Shown: positions 44,013 through 53,711, counted from the first letter of the stretch. The stretch: 64,000 bases of DNA from Pseudomonadota bacterium (GCA_021847105.1 JAJZUT010000014.1:1-64000); one strand, 5' to 3'. Program-made: numbers and translations. Notes: generated from the sequence alone by a model not told the origin.

Positions 44013-47000
44013 ATGACCAGTCCACACCGCGCACTGCGCACCGTACTTCCCATTTTGATCGCTCTCGCCGCGCTATCTCTCGCCGGCTGCGGCGGCTCCT
44101 CCTCTGCCGGCGCTGCACTCAGTAGCTCGTCAAATCCGGCCAGCCCCGCGCCCACCCCGAGCCTGACCGGTACGCCGCCCACCACTGCAAAGGTCCAGCA
44201 GCCCTACTCATTCACCCCGAGCGCATCCAGCCCGAACGGCACGACGCTTACTTTCTCGATCACCAATAAGCCCCGCTGGGCCACTTTCGACAACACTCAT
44301 GGCACATTGAAAGGCACCCCGGGCGCCAGTGACGTCGGCACGTACCAAAACATCGTCATATCCGCTGCCGATGGCTCACGCAGTGCATCGCTCAACCCCT
44401 TTGCCATCACCGTAACCCAGCAGAGCACAGCACCAGCGGTGAGCATCACGGGCACACCAGGAACCGTCACGCCAGCCGACCAGCCGTATGCATTTACTCC
44501 GAGCGCAACCGGTCCCAATAATTCGACGCTCACGTTTTCCGTCGCCAACCTGCCCGCATGGGCCTCATTCAATTCCGCGACTGGCGCGCTGACCGGTACG
44601 CCGACCAGTGCCGACGTCGGCACATTCAGCAACATCTCCATTTCCGTCAGCGACGGCACACAGACCGCGTCCCTGCCCGCGTTCGCCATCACCGTCACCG
44701 CGCCACCGGCCCCGCCACCTCCGCCCACCATTTCGGGCACGCCCTCAACAGGCGCACAAGTCCAGATGGCGTATGGGTTCACGCCCACCGCTGCCGGGCC
44801 GAGCGGAACCACCCTGTCGTTTACCATCACCAATATGCCCGCCTGGGCCACCTTCAACCCCGCAACCGGCTCGCTCACCGGGACACCGACCACCGCGGAT
44901 ATCGGAGTATTCGCGAACATCGTAATTTCCGTTTCCGACGGCACTCAGACTGCATCTCTACCCGCATTCTCAATTACGGTAACTGCACCGCCTGCCCCGG
45001 CAACCCCGCCGACTATTTCCGGCACGCCCGCGACGACCGTTCAGGCACAGCAGCTGTACTCGTTTACACCAAGCGCGACCGCGCCGAGCGGCTCGACATT
45101 GACGTTCTCGATCAGCAATATGCCGGCTTGGGCAAGCTTCAACGCATCGACCGGCTCACTCACCGGAACACCAACCGGCGCCGACCACGGAACGTACACC
45201 GGCATAGTCATTTCCGTCAGTGATGGCACGCAGTCCGCTTCTTTGGCTCCGTTCTCGATTACCGTTTCCGCTCCGCCGACGATTTCCGGCACGCCCCCGA
45301 GCTCAATCGAGGCGCAGCAGACGTACGCCTTCACACCCACAGCATCCGACCCCGGTGGCGCAACACTCACTTTCTCAATCACCAACAAACCATCCTGGGC
45401 GAATTTCAATTCGACAAACGGTACGTTGTCTGGCACGCCGACCAGCGCAAATGTCGGAACCTACGCGGGAATCGTCATTTCGGTCAGCGATGGGACATTG
45501 AGCGCGTCCCTGCCGCCGTTCACGATCACCGTGTCCGCAGCACCGACGATTTCTGGCACACCTGCAACCTCCGTCGACGTCCAGCAGACATACAGCTTTA
45601 CACCCACAACGTCTGCCAAAAGCGGCGCCACCCTCACTTTCTCAATCGCCAACAAACCGGCTTGGGCTACTTTCAATTCATCCAACGGCTCGTTGTCCGG
45701 CACGCCGACCAGCGCAAATGTCGGAACCTATTCCGGCATCATAATTTCGGTAAGCGATGGCACCCAAAGCGCCTCCCTCGCGCCATTTTCGGTGACAGTT
45801 TCCGCACCTCTCACGATTTCCGGGACACCGTTGACCAGCATTCAGGCACAACTAGCCTACGCGTTCCTACCAACTGCCACGGGACCGAGTGGCAGCACTA
45901 TCACTTTCTCGATCAGCAACATGCCCTCATGGGCAAGCTTCAATACCGCAAACGGATCATTGAGTGGCACGCCGACTGCCGCAAACGTTGGCACTTATGC
46001 AAACATTGTGATCACTGCCAGCGACGGTACCCAAACCGCATCACTGGCGCCATTTTCGATCACTGTGACGGCCGCGCTTACGATCTCCGGAAGCCCGCCG
46101 ACCAGCATTCAGGCACAACAAGCCTATTCTTTCACTCCCACAGTCAGCGGCGCCGGCGGGGCCGCGCTGACGTTCTCGATCAGCAACATGCCGGCATGGG
46201 CCACCTTTGACAGCGCCAACGGGCAACTGAGCGGCACCCCCACTGCATCTGATGTGGGCTCTTATTCGAACATTGCCATCACAGTGAGCAATGGCAGCGA
46301 GAGCGCGTCCTTGCCGCCGTTCGCGATCTCGGTGCAGGCGGCTCCCCCGACGGGAACTGCGCCGGTCGTTCTTTACACAGACGTGGCCTCCGGCCCGAAC
46401 TCCGGCGGAGAAAACAACGAAGGAGCTTATCTATCAATCTTTGGGAAGAATTTCGGCTCCACCGGCCTCGGCAGCACAGTGAAGGTTTATATAGGCGGCG
46501 TCGAAGTCAACAATTACCGATACCTTGGACCTTCACGCGGGCGTCCGGACATTGAACAGATCAGCGTACAGGTTGGCAGCCTAGGCAATCCGACCCCTGG
46601 CGTGGCGCTGCCCATTAAGGTTGTCGTGAACGGCGTTTCGTCCAACACCGATCAGACGTTTACCGTCAATCCAGGACGAATGCTGTTCGTGAGTCAAACC
46701 GGAAACGACGCCACCGCTGTGCCGGGAGACATCAATCACCCGTACCGATATGTTCAGAACGGGACGGACGGCGCCTTCGATGTCGCGCAGCCAGGCGACA
46801 CGATTGTCATGCTCGGCACGCCGCTCAACGGTCAGCCGATCACCAGTGACCCGACCCCGGCCAGTTCAGCCTGGACTGACGTGTACAACGGCTACTTCCT
46901 GCGCTTCATCAACAAGGACGGCACGGCGCCAACTGGCGCTTCGGGCACGGGACCGATCGCTCTCATCGCCTACCCGGACGACGATGTATACATCTACGAG

Positions 47001-47972
47001 TCGTATGCCAGCGGTGCAAAAGGCGCGATCACCGGAGTGGATACGACCTCGTACACCGGCGGACGCTACGTCACCGTAGCAGATCTTCGCATCGAGTCAG
47101 GCGGAGGCGCCGGGGTCGTCAACGAGCAGATTGCCGGCCAAGACTGGCGGGTGGTCAACAATGAGCTCACCGCCGTCACGGGCAGCACAGACCCCAACAA
47201 TCTGGCAGGCGGCATTACCGGCAATGGCAGCGGATCTTTCTGGTACGGCAATCATATTCACGACATAAACAGCGCCTCGCCAGGAGAGATGCATGGCATT
47301 TACATCGATGGCGACGGCTCTTACGACATCGCGTATAACTTGATTGACAATGTCACGGACGGCTCCGGATTCCAGGTCTATGTGAACGGCGGCAATGGCT
47401 CCAATTACGGCGACAATGTCACGTTCGATCACAATATGGTTTACGGCATTGCCAAATACGGCCTGAACATTGCCGACGGATCCAGAAATGGATTCGTCTA
47501 CTACGACAATGTTGTCTATGACACCGCTTACGGCTGCCTTAGATTCAACACAAACACCCTGAATGACGCAAAGATTTACAACAATACGTTCTACAATTGC
47601 AGCAGTCACGCAGGCTACGGCGTCGTGAACAATGACTGGACCTTCCCCTCGAATGCGCTGGACATGGAAAACAATATCTTCTACGCAACGACGGGAGGAA
47701 CATACGCCGGCGGAAGCGTCGGAATGGGCGGCAGCATCGGAGTTGTGACCCACAATCTGTTCTACAATGGATCTGACGGAGATGGCTGGGACTCTCACCC
47801 CGTGTCTGGCGATCCTCTGTTCGTCAGCACCACGACTCCGGACTTCCACCTGCAGAGCGGCAGTCCCGCGATCGGCGCAGGTTCGACTGCCGTCGTCTCT
47901 GTGGTCACTACCGATTACGACGTGACGGCGCGATCTTCCACATCGATCGATATCGGAGCATATACGCATTGA
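44013..47972 (+). CDS. c-di-GMP-controlled giant lipoprotein: eight Ig-like repeats, IPT-like domain, right-handed beta-helix
   Basis: A 1319-aa surface lipoprotein. The signal peptide has lipobox LSLAGC with Cys26 (the ATG at 44013 places it correctly; an upstream in-frame ATG at 43953 does not). Residues about 48-780 are eight tandem cadherin/He_PIG-type Ig-like repeats of about 90 aa, each with the pattern TISGTP...Y.FTP.A...G..LTFSI.N.P.WA.F....G.L.GTP...D.GTY..I.ISVSDG. An IPT/TIG-like domain (LYTDVASGPNSGGENNEGAY, LSIFGKNFGSTGLGS) follows at about 785-890. The rest (about 890-1319) has the Asn/Gly-rich short strands of a right-handed beta-helix (LFVSQTGNDATAVPGDINHP, MENNIFYATTGG) as in polysaccharide lyases and adhesins. 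The riboswitch implies expression tied to c-di-GMP, that is to attachment or biofilm. Adhesin or matrix-polysaccharide enzyme cannot be decided. Codon and base use is less GC-biased than that of the neighbours, suggesting transfer. Confidence 0.9.
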   Translation: MTSPHRALRTVLPILIALAALSLAGCGGSSSAGAALSSSSNPASPAPTPSLTGTPPTTAKVQQPYSFTPSASSPNGTTLTFSITNKPRWATFDNTHGTLKGTPGASDVGTYQNIVISAADGSRSASLNPFAITVTQQSTAPAVSITGTPGTVTPADQPYAFTPSATGPNNSTLTFSVANLPAWASFNSATGALTGTPTSADVGTFSNISISVSDGTQTASLPAFAITVTAPPAPPPPPTISGTPSTGAQVQMAYGFTPTAAGPSGTTLSFTITNMPAWATFNPATGSLTGTPTTADIGVFANIVISVSDGTQTASLPAFSITVTAPPAPATPPTISGTPATTVQAQQLYSFTPSATAPSGSTLTFSISNMPAWASFNASTGSLTGTPTGADHGTYTGIVISVSDGTQSASLAPFSITVSAPPTISGTPPSSIEAQQTYAFTPTASDPGGATLTFSITNKPSWANFNSTNGTLSGTPTSANVGTYAGIVISVSDGTLSASLPPFTITVSAAPTISGTPATSVDVQQTYSFTPTTSAKSGATLTFSIANKPAWATFNSSNGSLSGTPTSANVGTYSGIIISVSDGTQSASLAPFSVTVSAPLTISGTPLTSIQAQLAYAFLPTATGPSGSTITFSISNMPSWASFNTANGSLSGTPTAANVGTYANIVITASDGTQTASLAPFSITVTAALTISGSPPTSIQAQQAYSFTPTVSGAGGAALTFSISNMPAWATFDSANGQLSGTPTASDVGSYSNIAITVSNGSESASLPPFAISVQAAPPTGTAPVVLYTDVASGPNSGGENNEGAYLSIFGKNFGSTGLGSTVKVYIGGVEVNNYRYLGPSRGRPDIEQISVQVGSLGNPTPGVALPIKVVVNGVSSNTDQTFTVNPGRMLFVSQTGNDATAVPGDINHPYRYVQNGTDGAFDVAQPGDTIVMLGTPLNGQPITSDPTPASSAWTDVYNGYFLRFINKDGTAPTGASGTGPIALIAYPDDDVYIYESYASGAKGAITGVDTTSYTGGRYVTVADLRIESGGGAGVVNEQIAGQDWRVVNNELTAVTGSTDPNNLAGGITGNGSGSFWYGNHIHDINSASPGEMHGIYIDGDGSYDIAYNLIDNVTDGSGFQVYVNGGNGSNYGDNVTFDHNMVYGIAKYGLNIADGSRNGFVYYDNVVYDTAYGCLRFNTNTLNDAKIYNNTFYNCSSHAGYGVVNNDWTFPSNALDMENNIFYATTGGTYAGGSVGMGGSIGVVTHNLFYNGSDGDGWDSHPVSGDPLFVSTTTPDFHLQSGSPAIGAGSTAVVSVVTTDYDVTARSSTSIDIGAYTH
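44156..46350 (+). repeat. Eight tandem Ig-like domain repeats within the lipoprotein
   Basis: Eight units of about 255-285 bp encoding PT-I-S-G-T-P-initiated domains. The middle units (4-7) are the most alike and the outer ones the most divergent, as expected from expansion by recombination within the array. Confidence 0.85.
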
Positions 47973-48770
47973 GGTCGAACGCAGGCACGGCGCCCCACCG
48001 CAATAGGGTGAGCGTCGCAGAAGTAAGTCCGGTTGACTCATCTAGTCAGCGCCCGGTGCGCAAGCACGGTGCATTTGGCGCTGCCGAATAGGAGCGTGGA
48101 TATTCGCGAGGCGCCCGCAGGAGTTCATCTGCGCTCAGCATGCCTTCGCGGCGCGGATGTTCGGGGCATCACGTCGCCGCAAGAAGTCGCAAGTGAGGAA
48201 TCGTGCGTCGCACGCCCGGACGTCTGCGCCGCGGGTCCCTAGCACCGTCGGCGAGACTCAGCAATGTGAGTGGAGATTCCTGCCGGTCAGGCACGCCGCA
48301 GTGACAGCGCGTCGCCAACGATTCACGCCACCGGCGCCTTGCATGCGGCAATGAGCCCAGAGCAGCGAGCCAAAGTCATCCGGAGTAATACAGTCGGAAT
48401 GATGCGGTAACGTCCGCTCTGCGTAGTGCTCGTCCCCACCCACGCATCTCAGATGGGGCCGCGGCAGGATAGGATCGCTCTCAGGTAGGAAGTCCCTCCG
48501 CCGGCGACGCGTTTTCCGCCTTGTGACGTCGTTTAAGAGGGTATCGCCCGGACGCACCGGCGGAGCCAGCACATTTGCCCAGCACCCTTTGGGCCGTGAT
48601 TCGTCAATCGTGCCAGCGTGACCGACTCACTCGGAGCGGACGCAGCAAAATGCTCGTCCGCCAACAGTCGGTGCTTCTCTGCTGCGCTTGCCAACGCCTT
48701 CGAGTCGTGCGGATCTGCCGCCTGAGTAATTTCAAGTGACGATCAACGGACTTCGACTCACCAGTCAATT
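47973..48770. other. Gene-free stretch between lipoprotein and cupin
   Basis: About 800 bp. The small frames on both strands have no start signal, family pattern or hydrophobic segment. I see no gene, RNA or repeat here. It may be decayed DNA of the accessory region. Confidence 0.5.
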
Positions 48771-49118
48771 CTACGCCGTCTCCCCGCCGCGCGATCCCCA
48801 GAAGATTGCCCAGGTCACCAAGTCTGCTGTGAATTCGATGAAGCGATGTGCGGCATGCGCTGGGACGAAGAGCACATCCCCGGTGACGAATGCGTGGCGG
48901 GCACCCTCGACTTCGAGCACGCCGGTTCCCCTCATGATTACGTATAGCTCATCCTGATCATGTGGACTTTGGTAATCCGTACCGCGCGGCGTAAACAGAA
49001 CTACCGACATCGTGCCGTGCGTCAGGGCCTCGATGTCCCAGACGCCTTGCGGCCACTCAGCAGTCGCTGGCAGGGGCAAGCGCGCCTGCCATGCGCTCAG
49101 CGATATGCCCATCTGCAC
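48771..49118 (-). CDS. Cupin-domain protein
   Basis: A 115-aa single-domain cupin. The metal-binding motifs are recognisable: SPHDQDELYVIMRGTGVLEVEG (cupin 1 with His and Glu) and GDVLFVPAHAAHRFIEF (cupin 2 with His). Such small cupins may bind sugars, hydroxy acids or metals; no enzyme function can be assigned. The sequence between 49119 and 49238 contains nothing obvious. The gene is downstream of, and on the same strand as, the transpeptidase-like gene. Confidence 0.85.
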   Translation of the reverse strand: MQMGISLSAWQARLPLPATAEWPQGVWDIEALTHGTMSVVLFTPRGTDYQSPHDQDELYVIMRGTGVLEVEGARHAFVTGDVLFVPAHAAHRFIEFTADLVTWAIFWGSRGGETA

Positions 49119-49238
49119 TCCTCAGCAACGGATTGAATCGCAGTCAACAACTTTTGTTGCCGAACGCGGGCAGGAACTGCCAGACATTCGCCAAGCGGCC
49201 GCAGCCGGTTGCAATCTACTGCACGCCGAGCTTCCGCC

Positions 49239-49952
49239 TCAGCCGTTTCCCTTGAGAAAAGGAGAGGAATCCAACCATTTCGGATCCGGGTAGTACCCGA
49301 CCAGCACGGTGTGGTCCTGGATCAGCTTCACGACCGCACTCTCGACCTTGCGACTCAAGGCAAAGCAGCCCCAGCTGCGGCCCATGCGACCATGATCGCG
49401 AGCAAAGGCCTTGCTGACGTACCAAGCACTGTGGATGACGATGGCCCGGCGATACGCTGCCGTATTGAAGTGCGGATCGAGACCATGCAGACGCAGGGAG
49501 TAGCCGTGCTCGCCGTAGTAGGTGTTACCCGTCAGATACACCCCGAGACTGCTCGCATCAGTGCCGGGCTGGTTGGAAAAGCGGGTCGCAAAATCCCCCC
49601 CGCTGCCCTTGCCATGCGCCACGTAGGTGTAAAAGAGGACCTTGCCGGTCAGCGCATTGGCCACGGCCAGCCGTCGTCGGGCCGAGGCCACGGCGTAATC
49701 GACGATCGTGACGAGCGGCTTGTCGGTCAGATGCGCCTGTCTGACGTGCGCATAGGCCTCGAGCGCGGTGGTGATCGCCTGCATGCCGAGGTTTGGCGCT
49801 TGCGCGTGAATGCGCGCCGCCAACTGCTCCACTCGCGGCCAAGCTGCCGTTGCCGCATGCAGCGGCAGCATCACGAAAAACGACCCAAGGGCCGCCCACA
49901 TGGGCGCGCATCGCGGGCCCATGCGACCAGTCACCCTCCGCGGTTTGCTCAT
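49239..49952 (-). CDS. YkuD_2-family L,D-transpeptidase-like exported protein
   Basis: A 237-aa protein. An N-terminal signal region (WAALGSFFVMLPLHAATA) is followed by the murein L,D-transpeptidase catalytic-like domain: LVTIVDYAVASARRRLAV, KVLFYTYVAHGKGSGG, AIVIHSAWYVSKAF (His) and GRSWGCFALSRKV (catalytic Cys). This is the pattern of the YkuD_2 group seen in many Gram-negatives. The expected role is crosslinking or editing of peptidoglycan in the periplasm. I start at MSKPRRVTGRMG (49952); a downstream ATG at 49922 is possible. Codons further upstream are in frame but carry no features. Confidence 0.85.
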   Translation of the reverse strand: MSKPRRVTGRMGPRCAPMWAALGSFFVMLPLHAATAAWPRVEQLAARIHAQAPNLGMQAITTALEAYAHVRQAHLTDKPLVTIVDYAVASARRRLAVANALTGKVLFYTYVAHGKGSGGDFATRFSNQPGTDASSLGVYLTGNTYYGEHGYSLRLHGLDPHFNTAAYRRAIVIHSAWYVSKAFARDHGRMGRSWGCFALSRKVESAVVKLIQDHTVLVGYYPDPKWLDSSPFLKGNG

Positions 49953-50657
49953 TGCCAAAATGCTGCCTGTTCCGCTGAACGTCACACGATTTCTGCCACC
50001 GCCACCCGGGACGACGTCACCCACAACAGTCCGCAACGGGCACCGACGTTCGCCCGAGTGCCGCGCAGACGAATAACAACCACCCCCACGCCAGGACTCC
50101 GCGTTCCCTGCGGACTGACCTTTTGTCTGGATCGGCCGACGGCCGTCGACGCACTCGCGCTCTGCGCGCCGTTCGGAGCTCAACTTATAGCACGCCGGGC
50201 GCGATTTGGCGCAACCCTGCGCGGCCTGTGACCCTTGCCCCGCGGGGTGCAGCCGCGTATTGGCCCACAGTGAGTATGCAGGGAGACTGCCGTGATCGGC
50301 TGCGGTGGAATCGATCTCTCGAAGCATCCGTTTCGTCTGCCTGGGCTGTCACTCCTGGAGACCTTCGCCGCACACGCTGCAATAGCATCGCTTCGCCCAG
50401 GCGCCGAGGGCGCACTCGCTACCATCCTCATCTATCACCCCCTCTGCCAGGCGCCGCACGGTGAGAGGACGGGCACGTCCGGTGCGCTCGCCTGGCAACT
50501 GCACCCTGTGCAAAGCCATCACTGCCGAGTCATCCGGCTGCGCAATTATGTCATCTACCCACGGCCGCGCTCGTCACGCTGATTCACACACGTCTGTTGC
50601 AAGTTGAGTCAGACGCACTCAGACATCCAGATTTCCGCCGTGAGCAGCCTCGATCAG
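49953..50657. other. Gene-free stretch upstream of the xanthine dehydrogenase remnants
   Basis: About 700 bp in which no frame has a recognisable motif or a supported start. It may contain the promoter of the transpeptidase-like gene and further decayed sequence, but I cannot identify any. Confidence 0.45.
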
Positions 50658-50800
50658 CTCGCGGATGTCATCGCGACCGCCCCGGCCATCGCCAACGCGC
50701 TCTACACCGCGATCGGCGTGCGCCTCGCAACTTGCCCATGACGCCGGCTGCGGTGCTCGGCGCGCTCGATCGCCTGGACCGGGAGGACAGAGCGCCATGA
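50658..50800 (+). pseudogene. Remnant of molybdopterin-binding subunit of a xanthine dehydrogenase/aldehyde oxidase-type enzyme (C-terminal end only)
   Basis: The codons encode ADVIATAPAIANALYTAIGVRL, then after a one-base deletion near 50730, LPMTPAAVLGALDRLD. This is the C-terminal signature of the large Mo subunit (PAIANAI..A.G.R...LP.TP..VL.AL). Everything N-terminal is missing: 140 bp remain of an expected about 2.2 kb. The stop (50798-50800) overlaps the ATG of the next remnant as ATGA, which preserves the old operon joint. Confidence 0.82.
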
Positions 50801-51492
50801 ACCGGTTTGAATAGCGGAGTCCGCGTGACATCGAACAGGCCGCCGGCGCCGCCACTGCCACCGTGGCGGCCGCGATGGTGAGCACCGCGGGTACACCGCC
50901 CGCTGATGCGGCGCTCCTGAAGGCCGGCTGACTCGATCTGATGAAGCAGGATCTGCTGCGACCGCGCCGTCTGATCAACCTGCGGCACATCGCGGGCCTC
51001 GATCGAATCGAGCCTTCCGCGGCTGGGCTGCGCATCGGCCCGAACGTCACGCTGGCGCAGCTTGCGGCCAGCGAGCCGGTTCGGACACGCCATCAGGCGT
51101 TGGCCGATGCGGGGGACGCCGCCAGTGCGCAGATCCGCCAGATTGCGACCCTCGCCGGCGACCTGCTGCAGCGGCGCCGTTGCTGGTAGCTGCGCCTCTG
51201 TGAGACCGACTCGCTCGACTGGCCGGTTGCCGAGGTCGCCGTCGTGCTCGATCTTGTTGCAGGCGTCTGCCGCAGCGCAGCGGTCGTGCTCGGCGCTGCC
51301 GCTCCGGTTCCGCACCGCGCAACTGCCGCGCAGAGCACGCTCACCGGCCGGACGATCGAAGAGCCACTCGCCCGGTCCGCCGCGCGGGCGGCCCTGCAGG
51401 GCGCGCGACCGCTGAGCGGCAACCGCTACAAGCTGCCGATTTTCGAGGCCCTGGTGCGTCGCGCCGTACTCGCCGCGCAGCAGGCGGCCTGA
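50797..51492 (+). pseudogene. Remnant of FAD-binding (CoxM/XdhB-like) subunit of a molybdenum hydroxylase
   Basis: One continuous frame of 232 codons against about 330 in an intact gene. It reads MNRFE-stop, then ...LDLMKQDLLRPRRLINLRHIAGL, IGPNVTLAQLAASEPVR, IRQIATLAGDLLQRRRCW-stop, and the C-terminal domain AVVLGAAAPVPHRA...ALQGARPLSGNRYKLPIFEALVRRAV. There are three in-frame stops: TAG at 50812, TGA at 50929, TAG at 51187. The middle third of the protein between RRRCW and the C-terminal domain is deleted. Two of the stops replace positions where the family has Tyr. The gene is dead. Confidence 0.88.
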
Positions 51493-51606
51493 GGACCGGC
51501 CTGCGCCCTGGGACCGTGCCGGCCCCCGCGATGAAACCTGCGCCGCGCCGCGCGGTCAAAGCCTCTGTCCGGCTCGCGGGGAGCCGGTCGACTCAAGGAG
51601 GTGCCT

Positions 51607-52140
51607 ATGCGTAAGAATGTGCTTGCCGGGGCCCTAGCGGGCCTGGCGCTGCCGGCCATGGCGCTGGCGGCGCAACCGATCCTGATTCGCGTTTCGGGAA
51701 ACACGGTGCCCATGCACGAGGTCGTACAGGTGGTGCATACCACGGCCGGACCCGTGCGCGTGCATACCTGGAGCTGGCGTGAACCAAACGGCGCCGCCAC
51801 GTTCCAAGTGACCGAAAGCCGTGGCGCGCCGCCCGTCATGCCGACCTGGGCACTCGCACAAATGCGTGCGATGCAGGCCCAGATTGCGCAGCTGCAGCTG
51901 TTGCAGACCGCGTTGGCGCGCCCGCTGTTCATGATGCCGGCTCCGCCCATTCCCGTGATGTTCGGTGCACCGCTGCTGATGCCCATGCCTGGTCAGGCGC
52001 CGCTCGAGGTCCGCTTCCTGCGACCCAGGATTCCGCTGCGCCTCGCCCCTGCGCCGACGCGCGTGCTGGTCATCCTGCCGGCCCAAGCGGCGCCCCCGGC
52101 GGCTCCGACGCCCAAGCGGCACCACGGCCACCTGGTCTGA
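51607..52140 (+). CDS. Exported protein of unknown function
   Basis: A 177-aa protein with a clear signal peptide (MRKNVLAGALAGLALPAMALAA, cleavage about residue 22). AAGGAG at 51595 lies 6 bp before the ATG at 51607, so I prefer it over the GTG at 51601. The mature part starts QPILIRVSGNTVPMHEVVQVVH, then has Met/Pro/Ala-rich and Gln-rich segments and a basic C-terminus (PTPKRHHGHLV). I recognise no family. It has a good ribosome-binding site and sits just after the decayed operon. Confidence 0.72.
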   Translation: MRKNVLAGALAGLALPAMALAAQPILIRVSGNTVPMHEVVQVVHTTAGPVRVHTWSWREPNGAATFQVTESRGAPPVMPTWALAQMRAMQAQIAQLQLLQTALARPLFMMPAPPIPVMFGAPLLMPMPGQAPLEVRFLRPRIPLRLAPAPTRVLVILPAQAAPPAAPTPKRHHGHLV

Positions 52141-52327
52141 GCTAACGGGCGCCGGGGGGACCTCGTCCCCTCGGCGCCGCGAGTGCGCCCATCCCCCACG
52201 CACCGCCACGACGGAATCCGGAACGGGCGCTGCGTACGCAACGCCACTGCGGGCCGAAGGCGCATGCGGTGCGCTGGCATATTCGCTACGATCGACTCCA
52301 GTCGCATCCGATGATGAGGCAAAGTCG

Positions 52328-52516
52328 ATGAAAATCGTGGCACTGCTGAAGAACGTCGCCTTGGGCGCTTCCGCGGGCGTCGCCGTGCTCACCGCGCTGC
52401 CGATCTTCGGCGCCGTCGGCACACTCACGACCGCAGGCGCGGTGGTCGGATCCCTCGTTGGGGGCGCCGCCGGCGTGCTCGACACGTTGCGCACGCAGCG
52501 GACCCCGGGTACCTGA
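52328..52516 (+). CDS. Small hydrophobic membrane protein
   Basis: A 62-aa protein, MKIVALLKNVALGASAGVAV..., with two Gly/Ala-rich hydrophobic segments (about 5-27 and 33-50) and a short basic tail. GAGG lies 8 bp before the ATG. Unknown function; coding is plausible because the segment has a clean start signal and ends just before the convergent manC gene. Confidence 0.55.
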   Translation: MKIVALLKNVALGASAGVAVLTALPIFGAVGTLTTAGAVVGSLVGGAAGVLDTLRTQRTPGT

Positions 52517-52554
52517 GCTCGAGGCCAGGGCTGCGGCGCACTCGACCGATCAGC

Positions 52555-53538
52555 TCACGCGCCGGCCGCGCTCTGCAACACATGCAGGCGATGGTGCTGG
52601 GCTGCAAGACTAAGAAACGCCGTGCTGGCGCGCACCCGTATCGCGGCCCCCGGCCTCGGTCCCTTGCGCAGCGCCTCCTCGACGCGCCGCGGCGTGCCGA
52701 GGTCGCTCCAGCCGCACGTCGGCACTGTCAACACGCGGAATGCCTGCTCCTGGCCGGCGACGATATCGCGCGAGAAATCCAAACTCGGCAATGCCTCGTA
52801 CAGTGCCGCGAGCCGCCCCTTTCCAGGCTGCGTGCGCTCGGCCGCAAGCGCGCATTGCATTGCCACCACGACTGGCGCAACACGCGCGCGGAATAATTCG
52901 AGCAACGCCTGAGCGCTCGCGACGACGATGAAGGCGTTCCACAGCCCGCCGGCCCGAATGAGTTCGCGCGTCTGCGCGAGAGAGGGCTTCTCGACGAAGC
53001 GCGTCACGGTCATCGCGCCGCGCCCATCACCCTCGCCCGGCACAATATAGCCGAGCTCGGGGTCCGCCTCCTCCGGCTCAATGCCCATCAACAGCGTTTC
53101 TTGCGTGCGCCAACGCAGTTGCTCGAGTGCGGCCGCGAGCGAACTGGCGAGCACTGACTCCTGTTGAACGAGATGATCGGACGGCAGCAGCACGAGATTG
53201 GCTTGCGGATCACGCGCGATGATCTGCAGCAGCGGCAGGAGAATTCCGACGGCCGTACCGCAGTTGCGCGGTTGTACGATGACGTTGTCCGTCGGCAGCG
53301 CCGTCAGTGCATCCTGCCACCACCGCCGGTGCTGCTCGGCCACGACGACACAGGTATGCGACTCGTCGGTCAACGTGTGCGCGCGGCGCAGCGCTTCGTG
53401 CAACAACGGTGGGCCATCGAACAACGAGCAGAACTGCTTCGGGACTGCCGTCCCCGAGGGTGCTGTGGTGAGGGACTTCAGACGACTGCCCTCGCCTGCC
53501 GCCAGCACCAGCGCCCACACGTTATTCGTTTCTGGCAT
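52555..53538 (-). CDS. Mannose-1-phosphate guanylyltransferase-like nucleotidyltransferase
   Basis: A 327-aa sugar nucleotidyltransferase. The signature WALVLAAGEGSRLKSLT, PKQFCSLFDGPPLLHEALRRA, IVQPRNCGTAVGILLPLL, LVLLPSDHLV and FVEKPS match GDP-mannose pyrophosphorylases. It is shorter than the usual about 470-aa ManC and has no C-terminal isomerase domain. The catalytic part is complete. The product GDP-mannose would feed exopolysaccharide or glycolipid synthesis, and the mannosyltransferase-like GT4 at 22360 is a possible user (inference). No other capsule genes are adjacent. Confidence 0.88.
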   Translation of the reverse strand: MPETNNVWALVLAAGEGSRLKSLTTAPSGTAVPKQFCSLFDGPPLLHEALRRAHTLTDESHTCVVVAEQHRRWWQDALTALPTDNVIVQPRNCGTAVGILLPLLQIIARDPQANLVLLPSDHLVQQESVLASSLAAALEQLRWRTQETLLMGIEPEEADPELGYIVPGEGDGRGAMTVTRFVEKPSLAQTRELIRAGGLWNAFIVVASAQALLELFRARVAPVVVAMQCALAAERTQPGKGRLAALYEALPSLDFSRDIVAGQEQAFRVLTVPTCGWSDLGTPRRVEEALRKGPRPGAAIRVRASTAFLSLAAQHHRLHVLQSAAGA

Positions 53539-53711
53539 GACACCCGCTCCTGAGGTCTAGGCTTACGGGGAGTGCCTTTCGGCAATCAACCCGCACATTT
53601 TACAATGATTCCCTATGTTGAGTCCTGCCAGTATCGTGGGTTCCCGCAGCAGGAGAAAAATAAAACATCGCGCACCGGCAGTGCGTCTGCCCACAGCGAC
53701 GGCATCGCGCG

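Noticed and set aside
50812..51189. UAG recoding (for example Tyr or pyrrolysine) in the FAD-subunit remnant
   Set aside because: A UGA stop is also present, the middle of the protein is deleted and the partner subunit is almost gone. Ordinary decay explains all of it.
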